Source: Ctena decussata (lineage: Eukaryota > Mollusca > Bivalvia > Lucinida > Lucinidae). From it: DNA of 64,000 nt. The position numbers were made by a program, and so were the translations under genes. The notes under the pieces are model-generated. The model was not told where the DNA came from. It saw only the letters and a program-made list of their open reading frames with translations, and did no database searches. The stretch spans positions 49,864,271 through 49,928,270 of the forward strand of contig OZ022509.1 in the NCBI GenBank assembly GCA_963989385.1, read 5' to 3'. Every line of letters begins with the position of its first letter. The stretch's first letter is position 1. Positions 46,691 through 58,108 of this stretch are shown here, piece by piece.

Positions 46691-46829
46691 GGTGGACTAA
46701 TATTATGGCAGCACACATATTTTATAAGAGTAGTGATTTTAACTCTCATAATTAGACCCACCAGGTTTTAATATCAGATAGAATAGACATCTAATTGGCT
46801 TTTTGATATTTAAAAGATCACCGCCAAAA

Positions 46830-47130
46830 TGGGTCATGAAAAATTTATCATTGACAAATAATTTTATCATTGGACCTGAAAAATTTATCGATGGACCGAT
46901 AAAATTGATCCGTCCACTGATACTTCTAAAGGTGCACCTGTAAGTTATTGATGCACCAGTAAATTCTATCAGTCCACTGATACATGCTTGATGTCGGTGG
47001 ATTGATAGAATATTTGTGGAGCTGTAAATGAGTGGTTGGTGTTTAAAATTTATTGGTCCAATCATAAAATTTACAGGTGTACCACTACTGAAATTTAGCG
47101 GTGCACCTATATTTTTTTATACATAGACCT
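46830..47130. repeat. 'ggtccactgataaa' motif cluster, second
   Basis: Same phrases as 18331-18610 (aaatttattggtccaatca, ggtgcacctatattttttta). It lies left of the mariner-like element. Confidence 0.6.
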
Positions 47131-47198
47131 GTATTGATAAAATGTTCTTTGGTAGGATGGAGGGTGAGTAGTACAGTCAATTAATGATGTGTAAATAT

Positions 47199-48167
47199 AT
47201 ACGAGGGTCATCCAATAAGTCTTGCAAACGCTGTCATTACTGCTTTATTAATTGAGGTAGGGTTATCAAATTGCACCATTAACAGCTTACTTATATAATA
47301 CACATATATGCTAAAAATCATACATGTGCCATTCCTTTCCCAGATACGGGAGGGTTTTGAATGCAAAGGTGTAAGCGATACCGGCGGTGAAACTGCACAA
47401 ACATGACATCTTTTACAAGAGGTTAGGGGACGAAAATTCCTGCATATATGTTTAGTATTCTTTCAAATTACAAGAATGCATGTTCTAAAGTAAACTCCTT
47501 ATATTTAAGAATTCAAATAAGAGACAATTATCACTTTACATTACCAAACAAATGTGGTTGCTAGGCAACAAGAGAATATTACAGAATTTTAGCAAAAGTT
47601 TAGTTTTTGACGTTTACTTCTGGTTTCTTAAGGCTGCAAACGAATCTAAACAAGGCTCGATGCTTATATTTTCTCTAATATCTACATTTCAGCATCTCGG
47701 GACTATTCTTTGATAACAAATTAATGGCAGTTTAGGAAACACTTCTTCTGCTGTGAAAGCCTCTTCTTCATGTACTCATTTTATATGATATTTTAGCTGC
47801 CAGAAAAACATGGTGATCTTCCTTTGAACAATAATTATATCTTGACTGACGGCATATCTTTACCTTGGTACCGTGTACATACTTCAGTATTATTTTTCGT
47901 ATCTCCCAGCAATTTTTAGATATTTAAAAGGGTTCTGAACTAAGCTAGGGGATCTTAAAAAGACAACTAGAAGCCACCGCCGCACCCATAATGGTAGTAT
48001 TCTTCAGTTGCCTAGCAACGCCATTTGCAAGATCATGCCGTTTCTGGAAATCGTTGACTGGAAAGAAGGAAAGATGCAATGTAGGAATGTGGATTGCTTG
48101 ATTCGTTTTTAATTATCCTTTGCCTGAAACTCGGCCGTTTGCAGGACTTACTGGATGACCCTCGTAT
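47199..48167. mobile_element. Mariner-like non-autonomous element
   Basis: Inverted ends tacgagggtcatccaataag and the complement of tacgagggtcatccagtaag extend about 30 bp to 'tgcaaacg', flanked by TA. The acgagggtca..aagt wording is the known pattern of one mariner group. No transposase frame remains in about 965 bp. Confidence 0.8.
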
Positions 48168-48221
48168 ATATGGGAATATAGAGTGTATAACTGACCAGTC
48201 TAACTGGTCTGGACATTTTAG

Positions 48222-48285
48222 CCTAGTGGTTGTGTGCTTTCTTTATAATCTTGGGGTCCTGAGATCGGTTGCCCGGTAGGGGCGC
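48222..48285 (+). mobile_element. tRNA-like segment
   Basis: 'agcctagtggttgtgtgctt' and 'gagatcggttgcccgg' have tRNA-like A/B box spacing. It is probably a SINE head, with the body unclear. Confidence 0.4.
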
Positions 48286-48324
48286 TTGATGAAATTTTCT
48301 TTACAGATTATTCTCCTCCAACTA

Positions 48325-48425
48325 CAGTATGAAATTTATTGGTCCACTGATAAAATTTACAAGTGCACGTATACGAACCACTGAAATTAAACGATGCACC
48401 TATATTTTTTATGTGTGGACTGGTA
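48325..48425. repeat. 'ggtccactgataaa' motif cluster, third
   Basis: Inverse of 18331-18420 and, as there, directly adjacent to a SINE 3 head. Confidence 0.6.
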
Positions 48426-48454
48426 TCAGTAGTTTGGACTCTTTTGGTACACCA

Positions 48455-48700
48455 TAGACACGCGTGGTCAACTAATTAAAGCAGTTTAATTATGATTCGG
48501 AAGGTCATAGGTTTGAATCCGGGATGGGCCAGATGGCAACTAGAAAACTCTGTTAACCCAGCAGTTAACAGCTACCTTGTTTCGAATCAGGGAAAGGCAG
48601 TGAAAGGAGAGGGATGAGCTTCACCTTTTAAGATATAGTGGACCTATGACCCCACTGCCATACGGCCTCTGCACTGTGAGACCCCATTATTTTTTTTAAT
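48455..48700 (+). mobile_element. SINE family 3, uninterrupted
   Basis: The tRNA-like head (cgtggtcaactaattaaagc; B box-like ggtttgaatccggg), 'aactctgttaacccagcagt', 'ggcagtgaaaggagaggga' and 'tgtgagaccccatt' are in the same order as the split copy at 17807-18330. 48700-49400 has no gene. Confidence 0.75.
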
Positions 48701-49412
48701 TTTATTATTTATTTTTTTTAGTATTAATTCTAGATAGCTTAAATGAAAATAGTTGTATGGTAAATCTTAAATGAAAACATTGGTGAGATAAACCTGTCAG
48801 TTAACAATTAATCTGCCAATTAACTAAAATAGCATCATATTAAAACATCCTTGTCAAAAAACAACAACAAAAACCGTCTATATAGAGCTACAGATGAAAT
48901 GTGCCATCTCAGCTATTGCCTGAAATTGTCTTAATTAACGGAAATATGGATGTAATATTGATAAATTCCCATAAACTTAATATTAATCACTAACAGATGC
49001 AGTCTTTAGCTATTTCAAACAATATAAACACGATTATAATATCTTAAAGTCCATGCTGTAATCGATGAAAAAATCTCAAGATTGCTCGAGTAAACTTAGA
49101 ATTCCAAGATTGACCGTGAGCAATCTCGAGATTTTTCAAATTCCAAGTTTGACGACAACAGTGTTAGCATAGTATTTAACAGACGCTAACCAGTGAACTT
49201 ATGACAGTGTCCTAATACCGGTATCAAGGGAACAGGTGTCATGAACATAATGCAAGCTTCAAACGATAATTCTGGCAGAACATACTGTGTTTATTCAGCC
49301 ATAAGCCAGGAGTTCACCCTTAAAAAAACAATGTGAATATGTAAATTAGGCTACTAAATGGGGGTTTCTCTTTAAAAATGCCTAAAATCTAGATCCGTCT
49401 TTTCCTCTTCCA

Positions 49413-49482
49413 AAACAATCCCCAAAATCTAGTTCCGTCTTTAAAGACGGATCTAGACTTTTGGGATTGTTTGGAAAGGAAC
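49413..49482. repeat. Small palindrome
   Basis: Arms of about 33 bp (ttccaaaacaatccccaaaa and near-complement) around gtctttaaagac. 49482-49840 shows no feature. Confidence 0.75.
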
Positions 49483-49844
49483 CCCTCCGTCTTATAACCA
49501 AAGAAATACGGTATTCGGCACAGGATAATTTAGCAAATACAGGAATTCGAGACTCAAGGTGTTCAACGTACGTGTCGATCACATGACTACCTTATATTTG
49601 AAAAGAACATAATCCCGAACAGAATTAGAAAACACTTGGACGGACACTCGGCGCCAGAAGTGTGCAACTATGGTTACTTACCGCAGAGCCACTTGGGGAA
49701 CGTTGAACGAGAACTGAAACAGAACAGAAAAAAAATGAGAAAAACAGCTATATCTCAGGTCTAACATTGCCGATTTTTATGTCATAAAGTGCGGCCACCC
49801 AGTACTAGTGTTCTTTCTGAAAGCACTGATAGGGAGCGTGAGGG

Positions 49845-49968
49845 ATGGATGAAGGATGAAGCGATTTTGCGTCCTTTATAACAGTATTTTAGGAGGGTGA
49901 CAATGACAGACTGTGTGAAATGGAACCCCTTGATTTCCGCATTTAGTGAGTCTCTAACCCTAGACAGC
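49845..49968 (-). mobile_element. SINE family 2 fragment
   Basis: Minus-strand body with 'ttgcgtcctttataacagta' and a decayed head. Confidence 0.55.
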
Positions 49969-49970
49969 TA

Positions 49971-50347
49971 CACTGTAAAATCGCGCTTAACTATAAAACA
50001 CAAGTGGTTACATGTTTAGGTGTAAACATGTTTAGGAATATGTCATATAGCTAAACATGTACCCCTTTTCTATTATTTACCCGGACAAAGTCTACTAAAC
50101 ACGTTTTATTCTGTTACGCGTTTCGGATGAATCCATTCTCTCTTTTTTACCCGTTGAGGAACGAAAAAAGAGACGAAAATGTTGACAGAGGACATTTTCA
50201 AAATAAAAAGTAAATATAACCAGTTTTGTACATGTTCAATTTCTAAACATAAACCTAAACATGTTGCAAATTGAACATGTTACGATTTAAACACATACAA
50301 AATCGGACTGCATTTTTGCATTGATTCTAAGCACATTTTTTACAGTG
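49971..50347. mobile_element. MITE with CACTGTAAAA ends
   Basis: Begins cactgtaaaa, ends ttttacagtg, TA on both sides. The interior repeats aaacatgtttagg-like words in both orientations (acatgtttaggtgtaaacat; cataaacctaaacatgtt). Confidence 0.75.
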
Positions 50348-50589
50348 TAGATTAGCATGCCAGCGCTTAATGAGCTATATGGGGTCCCAAGAGCACGAGG
50401 GCAGAATGCGCTTTCCAACACCCTACACATTCGAATGAAAACCGGTCTAACATGTTTCAACACTAGTCATGAAACAGTCTTCGTCAGTCTATTTCAGAGC
50501 AGTCATTTATACACCCAGTGCCAGTCCGACTATAGGACAGGCACAATGTTTTTATCATTTAAAGCGCCGAACATAGAAATAGTTGGATT

Positions 50590-50665
50590 TGCAAACAGTG
50601 AAGATCCAGATGAGGTGGCTCATCATGTGACATCTCATCTGGATCTATACTGTTTGCCCTCTAGT
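50590..50665. mobile_element. Small 'gatccagatgag' foldback
   Basis: Arms gcaaacagtgaagatccaga and inverse, around atcatgtgac. The same loose family as 1062, 3432 and 54303. Confidence 0.75.
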
Positions 50666-50948
50666 CTGTCACAGAGTTTACATAATATTGTCTAAAATTT
50701 GGACACAGGCTACTTCATTTTTATCTGTTCGACAAGATAATTTGTGAAAAAATTGAAAAGAAATAGTTAATAGAACATTACTCTCATTGCACTGAAGTAC
50801 CATCTTAGTTAAACACATTTTCAATAATGATGGCCATGTTTTAGATTTTTTTTTCTTTTTTGCGCCGCAAATTACCTTTTGATTAATTCTTATATTAACC
50901 TTTCTTAACAGCACCAAGTCACTCATATTGTAGTTCAGAATAATATAT

Positions 50949-51811
50949 CACTACACGACAACTCACCGACAGACAACTGACCGAAAGTCAACTCGCAGAC
51001 AAAAACTGACAGACAAAAAAATATTCACCGACACGACAACTGATCGACAAAGACAGGTCGTCGACACGACAACTCACAGACAAAACCCTATTATATTTCT
51101 TTACAAAAGTGAATACAACTTCAATAATCCGTAAAGCTCATGTATAGCAGAAATATTTTTCTTATATTTCGACTTTTGGTTAAGAATGGCAACAGGTTCG
51201 CCACAGTCGTAGGTGTGGCTCACCCCGACACTTGCAAGTTTATAATATAAAGTCTTTGCAAAGCGAACAAGCTAGATGTGAAATGATCCGTCGCGCAGCA
51301 TTGATCGGCGAAGATTTAACGTCGCCGCGAAAGAACGCGGTAAAGCTGAATCTGATTCTGCGGATTTATAACATAGTCTCCAAATTTGCGGAGCGTACTG
51401 AAGGAGAACACTTCCTTGACTACCTTGAAGGTCTAGCACACAACTTCACTTATCAGATATAATATAATAAGACTATAGATAGATATATATACGCAGTGAC
51501 GTAATGACGTTTGTGTAGACGTTTGTGTCGATCAAAAAGTGTGTAACAGGCCTACGTGACATATTTTCATATTTGTGTTCTGTTCGGGAAATAAATAAAA
51601 CAAAAAAATATTTCTTTTTCATCCTTCTAGGAAAGATTCTGTCGATGGGTGTCGGAGAGTTTCGGCGAACGTCGGTGAGTTTTTTTAAAAAATGTCTGTG
51701 ACTTGTCCTGTCGGCCAGTGGTCGTGTCGGTGAGTTGGTTGTCGGTGAAAAAAGTATGTCTGTGACTTGTCGTGTCGGCCAGTTGTCTGTCGGTGAGTTG
51801 TCATAGATTCA
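50949..51811. mobile_element. 'cgacaactcaccgacag' inverted-end element
   Basis: The left end is rich in cgacaactcaccgacagaca and the right end in its complement (tgtctgtcggtgagttgtc), each repeated several times. A possible direct repeat ataatatat lies outside both ends. The middle (51200-51480) contains an ORF described separately. Confidence 0.65.
51232..51462 (+). CDS. 76-codon ORF inside the inverted-end element
   Basis: Not recognised. From the second ATG (about codon 19) it reads MIRRAALIGEDLTSP, then a Lys/Leu/Ile-rich amphipathic stretch, ending FLDYLEGLAHNF. The base composition is less AT-rich than the flanks, which is why it is kept. It could be a captured exon piece or chance. 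Confidence 0.25.
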   Translation: MQVYNIKSLQSEQARCEMIRRAALIGEDLTSPRKNAVKLNLILRIYNIVSKFAERTEGEHFLDYLEGLAHNFTYQI

Positions 51812-51814
51812 TAA

Positions 51815-52425
51815 TATATATAGAGAGAGAGACAAAGTCGCCATATTTATTCCTGATGATCTATACTATAACAGTGAAACCGGTAGAAAACAGCGAAATA
51901 AATCATACGTTACTGTGAAATCGAAAAAATAGGTCGGTCGCGCTATAGTGGCAATGTTTTGTTTACATTTTTAATGTCAACAGTACCTGTACTATCATTA
52001 CGGTGCAGTTCATGTAACTTCTTGACCTATGGTCATAATGGCACATTACGGTTAACTGGCAGTTCTAATTTATCTAAATGACACTTTTTGAAAGCTTAAA
52101 GACAGGAACTGTCTCTAGTTTAAGAATATCATTGATTACAAAATTGATAGTAACAAAATTATTCGAATTTATTCTTTCATTCCCGTGAGTTGGATAAGCT
52201 GAACTCTGCTATATAGCCAATCAGTCACCAAATCAAAACAAACACAAAACAATAACATTGCCAACTTATCGCGACCGGACTGTACTGTCCAGTTAGGCTA
52301 TTGTGACAGTGACGTCACTGTTTATTTACTATTTTGGATTATGCCTATTTTTCAAGACGGGGATGTTAAGGTTCCATATAAGCGACATAGTTATTATTTA
52401 CAACCATATAGGTAAATAGCAGTTG
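51815..52425. other. No recognisable gene
   Basis: AT-rich sequence without repeats that can be matched elsewhere in the window. Confidence 0.5.
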
Positions 52426-52427
52426 TG

Positions 52428-52900
52428 GCCTAGTGGTAGTGTAGGATTTTTTGTTGTGGCAGACAAGATAGCGAAGGTTCGACCCTTGACATTATTTTTT
52501 TTTTTTTTGATTATTAACTTTTTTATTATTATTATTTTCTGTGTATGTGTGTTTCGGCACATGGTGGCTTAGGCCCCTACTGCTTTTGGCAAAAATAAAT
52601 GTACAAACCAGTTGTATCAGATATATTAAACAAAACGAGCAGATGTTGAATGAATATGATAGGGGTTGTCATGGTCGGGCGATGGGTAACTTTCAGTGCC
52701 GGGGCGTCCTATAGATTTGGTTAAACTAGGGCAAGGGCCTACTGTATTTGCAGTAGGTGCGGATCGGGCTGGTTTGGACATTTTTCTCTCCATTATCAGA
52801 TCTCTTGTTCTTTCTCATTCTCTCCTGAACGACTCGATATACTGTAATACTGTCTCAAGGAGCCGTTTAACCTAAAACAGCCAACCAACCACCCATAAAT
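52428..52900 (+). mobile_element. tRNA-headed repeat, possible SINE
   Basis: The head tgtggcctagtggtagtgta with B box-like aaggttcgaccct is followed by poly-T and a region (52660-52890) resembling 12425-12980 in ZIP intron 5 ('cctactgtatttgcagtagg'). A minus-strand tRNA-like segment also lies at 53048-53113 (gattcgaacctgcaatcttc). Confidence 0.45.
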
Positions 52901-53604
52901 GTAGTATGTTTGGAATGAAACATAAAACAGATCAAAATTAAAATAAGAGGCAGATGAATGATTAAAATCCAAGGCTGGAGAATTGCAGGCATCAAATTAT
53001 AAAGTTTCATTTTAAATAACAGATAGAAAAAATTATGACTTTAAACTGATCTGGATTCGAACCTGCAATCTTCTATCTGCAATGTCGCCACGGTACCTCT
53101 ACACTACACCACATTGCTTGATAGAAGACAGTCAATTTAATACATTGTTAATTTAACAGACTGGACATTTTATGATACGCTACGGTTTCACCTATCGCAA
53201 AATAATGGTTCAGTCTGTTTACATTCTGAATATCCTAACCGGACAGTATGTGCTTTTATTTTGGACATATAAACAATATATACATGTAAAGAAGCCATAT
53301 GCTAAGTTTTGGGAAGATCTGCCGCGTATTTTCAGCATTTTGTGCAGATATGTGTTTTCAACAGAAACCAGTGATTATCGCCACCTTAAAAGGAATAAAT
53401 CCGGTATTTATTTTGACATGGATAAATAAAAAAGATATGCTGTAATTACAATGTCTCGTGACAAACATTTAAGTACAATAAAACAGGACTTTTATTTAAT
53501 TTGATCCGATACTGTCGAGTCCGCTGTATTCTTCTTTAAATTCTCAAAAAAAAGATTTTGATTAGTCTATAGATCATATCACCAGGATATAACACGTCTG
53601 TATC

Positions 53605-53938
53605 CACAGGGTATAATCGATTCCGCCAATTTTCGCTTCCTGCAGAGACTGTCCGTCATATTTGGCTTCCGCCGAGACTGTCCGCGAACTCTTGCTTCCT
53701 GCAGAGACTACTGTCCTCGAGAAATGGCTTCCTGCCGAGACTGTCCGCGTGATTCTGCTTCCTGCCGAGAGCCTCGGCAGGAAGCAGAATCACACGGACA
53801 GTCTCTGCAGGAAGCCATTTATCATGTACAGAAGTCTCGGCAGGAAGCAAAAGTTCGTGGACAGTCTCGGCGGAAGCCAAATATGATGTACAGTCTCTGC
53901 AGGAAGCGAAAATTAGCGGAATCGATTATACCCTGTGG
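53605..53938. mobile_element. 334-bp foldback with internal repeats
   Basis: Outer arms ccacagggtataatcgattc and complement, centre ctgccgagagcctcggcag. Each arm contains four or five spaced copies of gcttcctgcagagactgtcc. Because it is nearly symmetric, both strands give an almost identical 74-codon ORF. 52900-53600 and 53940-54300 hold no supported gene. Confidence 0.88.
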
Positions 53939-54302
53939 TATCGAGTAACCGGAACTATAGTACAATAATCCAGTGACAAGCAGCAAACAAACTATTCTGA
54001 AAGGAATGGAAAAAGGGCAAAACCCTGTGGAATATTAAGGTGCATGCATATAATATTTCGTTTTGACCACGAGCTCCTCAAGTCTGTTGGACAACAGTTC
54101 GCAAGATTGTCTCGGTTGAAGATGATTAAAATGTGCGCACTCATTTACATTTGTTTTCAGTTCGGCCCTTTCTGACTTTTATCCATCTATACCTGGTGGA
54201 TAAATTGGATGAGTCCATTTGTCAATAAAGGCGTGTCTGGTTTAGTTTATTTTTATCACTTTTAATTCCTTTAAAGGAGAAATACCCATTTGTCTAATGC
54301 AA

Positions 54303-54362
54303 ACAGTGTAGAACCGGATTAGACGCCGCGGTTTGCGGCGTCTGATCTGGGTCTGCACTGTT
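54303..54362. mobile_element. Small foldback
   Basis: Arms gcaaacagtgtagaaccgga and near-complement around gccgcggtttgcggc. Confidence 0.7.
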
Positions 54363-54542
54363 TACCAATGTCCCTTTTATGTGATACTAGGCGAAAATGG
54401 GTTAAAATTGGTTGATGGGTGACTTTCGGCTCCCTGATTCGATCAGATTCCCAGTCTTTTCACCAGTCTTTCAGTCATATCGTGCCGATGGAAGATTGTT
54501 TTCAAGAGACTTGGGTAAATTGTATACGGTGTGCCTTTCAAT

Positions 54543-55016
54543 GAGCCGCGTAGCGCAGTCGGTAGGGCACCTGACTCATAAGTCAGAGGTCCTAGGTTCG
54601 ATACCCGGTCTGGCCACATACTTTCATTTTCCTTCCGCTGATTCAAGAAGGGCAGTTGTCAGTTACTGGCTAAAGATGGATGGATGGATGACTTGCGATT
54701 TTACGTCCTTTTCAACAGCATTTCAGTCATATCAGGGCGATGGAAATGTGATAATGAAAGGCTATGTGCAATGGAACCCAGTTTACGGTAGGAAAGATTC
54801 TCGCCTCAAGCGGGATTCAAAGCCGGTCCGCTAGTTCAGTAGGCCAGCGCTTAACCCACTGAGCTACCGGGGCTCCTACTGGCTAAAGTATGTGCACTTA
54901 GTACTGGTTAGCGCGTAGGAGGTCTAAGCCTGCCTAGGAACAGTGTGGTTTGGTTAATCGACCGTACCGACATGACCATAGCTGTTTACAGTGGACGTAA
55001 AGCAACAAATTTAAAA
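54543..55016 (+). mobile_element. SINE family 1, interrupted by SINE family 2
   Basis: The head (gccgcgtagcgcagtcggta; B box-like ggttcgatacccgg) and body up to 54675 continue at 54877 with 'actggctaaagtatgtgcac' and end near 'acgtaaagcaacaaa'. Confidence 0.85.
54676..54876 (-). mobile_element. SINE family 2 nested in SINE family 1
   Basis: 201 bp, with a complete head at the right (complement of gagccccggtagctcagtgg) and an ATCC tail at the left. Perfect 12-bp target duplication tactggctaaag at 54664-54675 and 54877-54888. Confidence 0.95.
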
Positions 55017-55018
55017 AA

Positions 55019-55104
55019 GGCGCGGCACGGGAAAAAAAAACAAGGTGGCATGTACGCCCAGCGAAGACTCAGACCAGCCTGGACATCCAACCAATCTGTT
55101 TTAA
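55019..55104. mobile_element. Half copy of MITE family A
   Basis: Left half only (gcggcacgggaaaa..gcatgtacgcccagcgaaga). It lies directly after the SINE 1 end. 55104-55800 shows no gene. Confidence 0.65.
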
Positions 55105-55808
55105 AAAAAAGATATCGGGTAAAAATGAGATTTCGCAGTTTTTACAAGTAATAAGCTCCTTTTTCTCTTAACCCTTTACCTTTGAAACTTGTTTGCGCGT
55201 TGTTGCGCGTCAGTAAGCGGATGCAACTACAATATAAAGTGCACCAGACCGCTCTGCTGTTTATACGACTTTGGAACACAGAACTTTGCATCACAAGGTA
55301 TTTTAATTATTATTTATTTATTTTATGAAATAGTTTTAGACAAAAGTGTTTTGTAAGAATTTACGCATTAAATCAAGTACTGTACACATAAAATATATTA
55401 TATGATAAATATTCAATGTCATATTGAATCAATGTTGATTCAATGTTGGTTGTAACTAATGGAAGAAATAAACAGAGAAGCAAAACGAAGTTCGTATTAG
55501 CAAAGCAAACATGTTTGTCGCAAATATACTCAAACGCAAAAATAACGCATATTTTTCTCTTTGTCGGTTATGTGTCAAAATAAAAATCTGCTGAAATGTT
55601 CAAATTAAGGAAGTTATTAACAATGCATGGAGTACACTTCGTCGCAAAATTATTGAAATTTGTTGGTTTATTCATGCGTAACGAAAGCGTAAACAATCAA
55701 GGGGTCAAACTCAAAATTCACAAATTCTGATCAGTTAACTCATTGTCTGGAGCTGAGTTGTGTCTGGCTCCAAAACTGATGCCCTCTTTATCTAGGACGT
55801 TACAATGC

Positions 55809-56056
55809 AAGGGCGTAGCTACCTATACGCAAATACGCAGGTGCGTATTGAAATTTTGTCAAATTGACAAAATTTCAACACACACCTGCGTATTTTCATG
55901 CTGAAATGTTGTGAATTGGGCATAATTTTAATATTTACTGCCAACAGACACGAAAATTTGAAATATCTTAACGGCTAAATCCCTTATTATTGCCCTTAAT
56001 GAGTATAAAACATGATTGTGCGTACTGAGTTATTGTCACTAGCTACGCCCCTGCAA
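55809..56056. mobile_element. hAT-like MITE, uninterrupted
   Basis: Inverted ends gggcgtagcta / tagctacgccc with inner 'aatacgcaggtgcgtatt' and 'aatttcaacacacacctgcg'. The short flank word caatg is on both sides, but an exact 8-bp duplication was not found. Confidence 0.65.
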
Positions 56057-56059
56057 TGT

Positions 56060-57500
56060 CTCAGAAACATCACCAAGAATTTTCAGCATTGGTTAGTTGC
56101 TACAAACAAACTTTTGCCCCGGAAGTGTGTGCTGCGGCCGCTCACTTGAGTCGTCTCGAGGAGACGATTCTGGTGAGGGATGGCAGCGCGTGCTTTCGTT
56201 GGAGGGCGGGAGGGGTTGCTTCTGGATTTTCCTCATAACCTCATCTTATCTGGAGCTGTATGTAATGGTAAAATTCATTTAAGATATTCAACTCGGTTTA
56301 TTCTAAATTAAGGCTCAACTAGGGATACACAAGTTTGGAAATGTGTAATTTGTTATATTGTATTTGTACTTATGCTTAATCATGCTGATATGTATATTTT
56401 TCTTGTTTACATAGATCACTATTGTCCATTGTATTGCTATATGTTGTTAAAACGGTGTACTCATGGGCCTTTGGCCTACTGTATAACTAATAAACTCTCT
56501 CTAAACTCTCTTTGCAAATGCCGCAAAGTAAGCAATTTTTTGATAGCGAAAGAAAATTTCGTGGATTTTTCATCACACCGAATTGGAGCTGGATTCCAAT
56601 TCAGGTTAAATTAAGGGTAAGTGGTCACAATCAAATGAAGTATACTAACAAGGGGTAGTAACTCTGTACGTCCTTCCAATAATGCAACCACAGATGAACT
56701 ATTGGTCGCTGGATCATTGAAATCACTGGGCAAAATTGAGTTAAAATCAAACTGCATCTTTAGCATGAAGGGCAGTCTACGGTTAGCAAATCGGGGGACA
56801 AGAGTTTTTCCATGAAAATATTTTTAACTGCCTTTAGTTTTCGTAACTCAGACCGGAAGTGAGCCAAATACGGGCTCATTTCAAACCAAAATTTGTTTCG
56901 AGCGAGTCCTTTGCCCTCAGCCTTACTTATTTTGAAACTCTAATTACCAGATCTGTCTAAAAATTTGATGATTCAGACGATTTTTCAAATAACTTTGAAA
57001 ACCTTTGGAAAATGCAGATTTTTGCATGTGCGATTCATATGTTTGAGAGTCAGTTTTAAAACGTTTTATTCTGTTTTCTAATTGGTTACATCATGTAAAA
57101 TTCATGTGCATCAAAACCGTATTGGTTATTCATTTTTTGACACTGTGAGCAAAAAGTTTGGGAGACAGATTCATATAAGTCAATAGGCTTCTTTCTGGAT
57201 CCCTTCATAATTGTATTGCTATTGTACATGTATGTATGTATGTTGAATTAATATGAATAAATATGTTTAAACCAAAAATATTGTGATTTTGAGTTGTAGA
57301 CAAAAATCTTCATATTTTTTTCTCAAAGAATTGCACCTTGACAAGAAAATGCTGCAAAAATAATGGCCTCATGTAGGCAAATCCCCAGACTAAATAAAAA
57401 GTAAAATATCACTATATTTAATGAGGCAACACGAGACAGTAAAATATGCGATTCATTTGATGTTGAGCATACAATTATTGTGTGTCAGAGACAGACACGC
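56060..57500. other. Possible retrotransposon 3' ends, otherwise nothing
   Basis: 56460-56510 (cctactgtataactaataaa) and 57220-57272 (ending aataaatatgtttaaacc, like the end of the 7.2-kb retrotransposon) look like 3' UTR ends. No coding remains are seen. A hairpin gtcgtctcgaggagacgatt is at 56150-56170. Confidence 0.4.
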
Positions 57501-57517
57501 AGATCTGTGTGTGCGTG

Positions 57518-57520
57518 TGT

Positions 57521-57566
<46 letters not shown>

Positions 57567-57582
57567 TTGAGAGAGAGAGAAT
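57518..57582. repeat. (GA)n microsatellite
   Basis: About 20 uninterrupted GA units plus a second short run. Confidence 0.95.
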
Positions 57583-57700
57583 TTAAATTTCAACTAGTAC
57601 ACTTGCCGTGTGACAACGATTGCAGACCCTGACCAAACTGCCGGTTTCATGGTCTACCGGAATCACAATAAAATATGAGTGGAGTGCAAACCAGATAATT

Positions 57701-57878
57701 GAGCCGCGACACGAGAAAACCAACAAAGTGGTATTGCGCCCAGCACAGACTGAGATAGCCTGGGCATCCGCTTTAAGCGCAAAGCGAAGACTCTGATCAG
57801 ACTGGGCGACTGCCCAGGCTGATCTGAGTCTGCGCTAGTCGCACATGCCACTTTGTTGGTTTTCTCGTGTTGCGGCTC
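57701..57878. mobile_element. Foldback MITE, family A, full copy
   Basis: Ends gagccgcgacacgagaaaac and the complement. Inner arms cagactgagatagcctgggc / gcccaggctgatctgagtct meet near 57790. Confidence 0.85.
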
Positions 57879-57989
57879 AAATATGAGAACAAGAGAGAAA
57901 CAGAGTTCCATTTCCATTTGGAAACTTATAAATTCAAGCTTCCGAAATATAATGGATGAATTGGCGTATTTCATTCATATCAGGACAAT

Positions 57990-58108
57990 GGAAGGGTAAT
58001 TATTAGGAGATCTGACAATTAAGCGCCATGAAGGTCAGACAGAATCTCACTTTCAGCGGGACTCGAACCCGAACTCGGGAGCACTAGCCACTCAGCCACG
58101 CGGATGCT
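57990..58108 (-). mobile_element. tRNA-like SINE fragment
   Basis: The minus-strand head includes B box-like gagttcgggttcgagtccc and A box-like tggctgagtggctagtgctc. The left part carries a SINE 2-like 'tcatatcaggacaatgg'. Confidence 0.55.

Noticed and set aside
53172..53429. 85-codon ORF
   Set aside because: No recognisable motif, AT-rich and surrounded by repeats; not distinguishable from chance.
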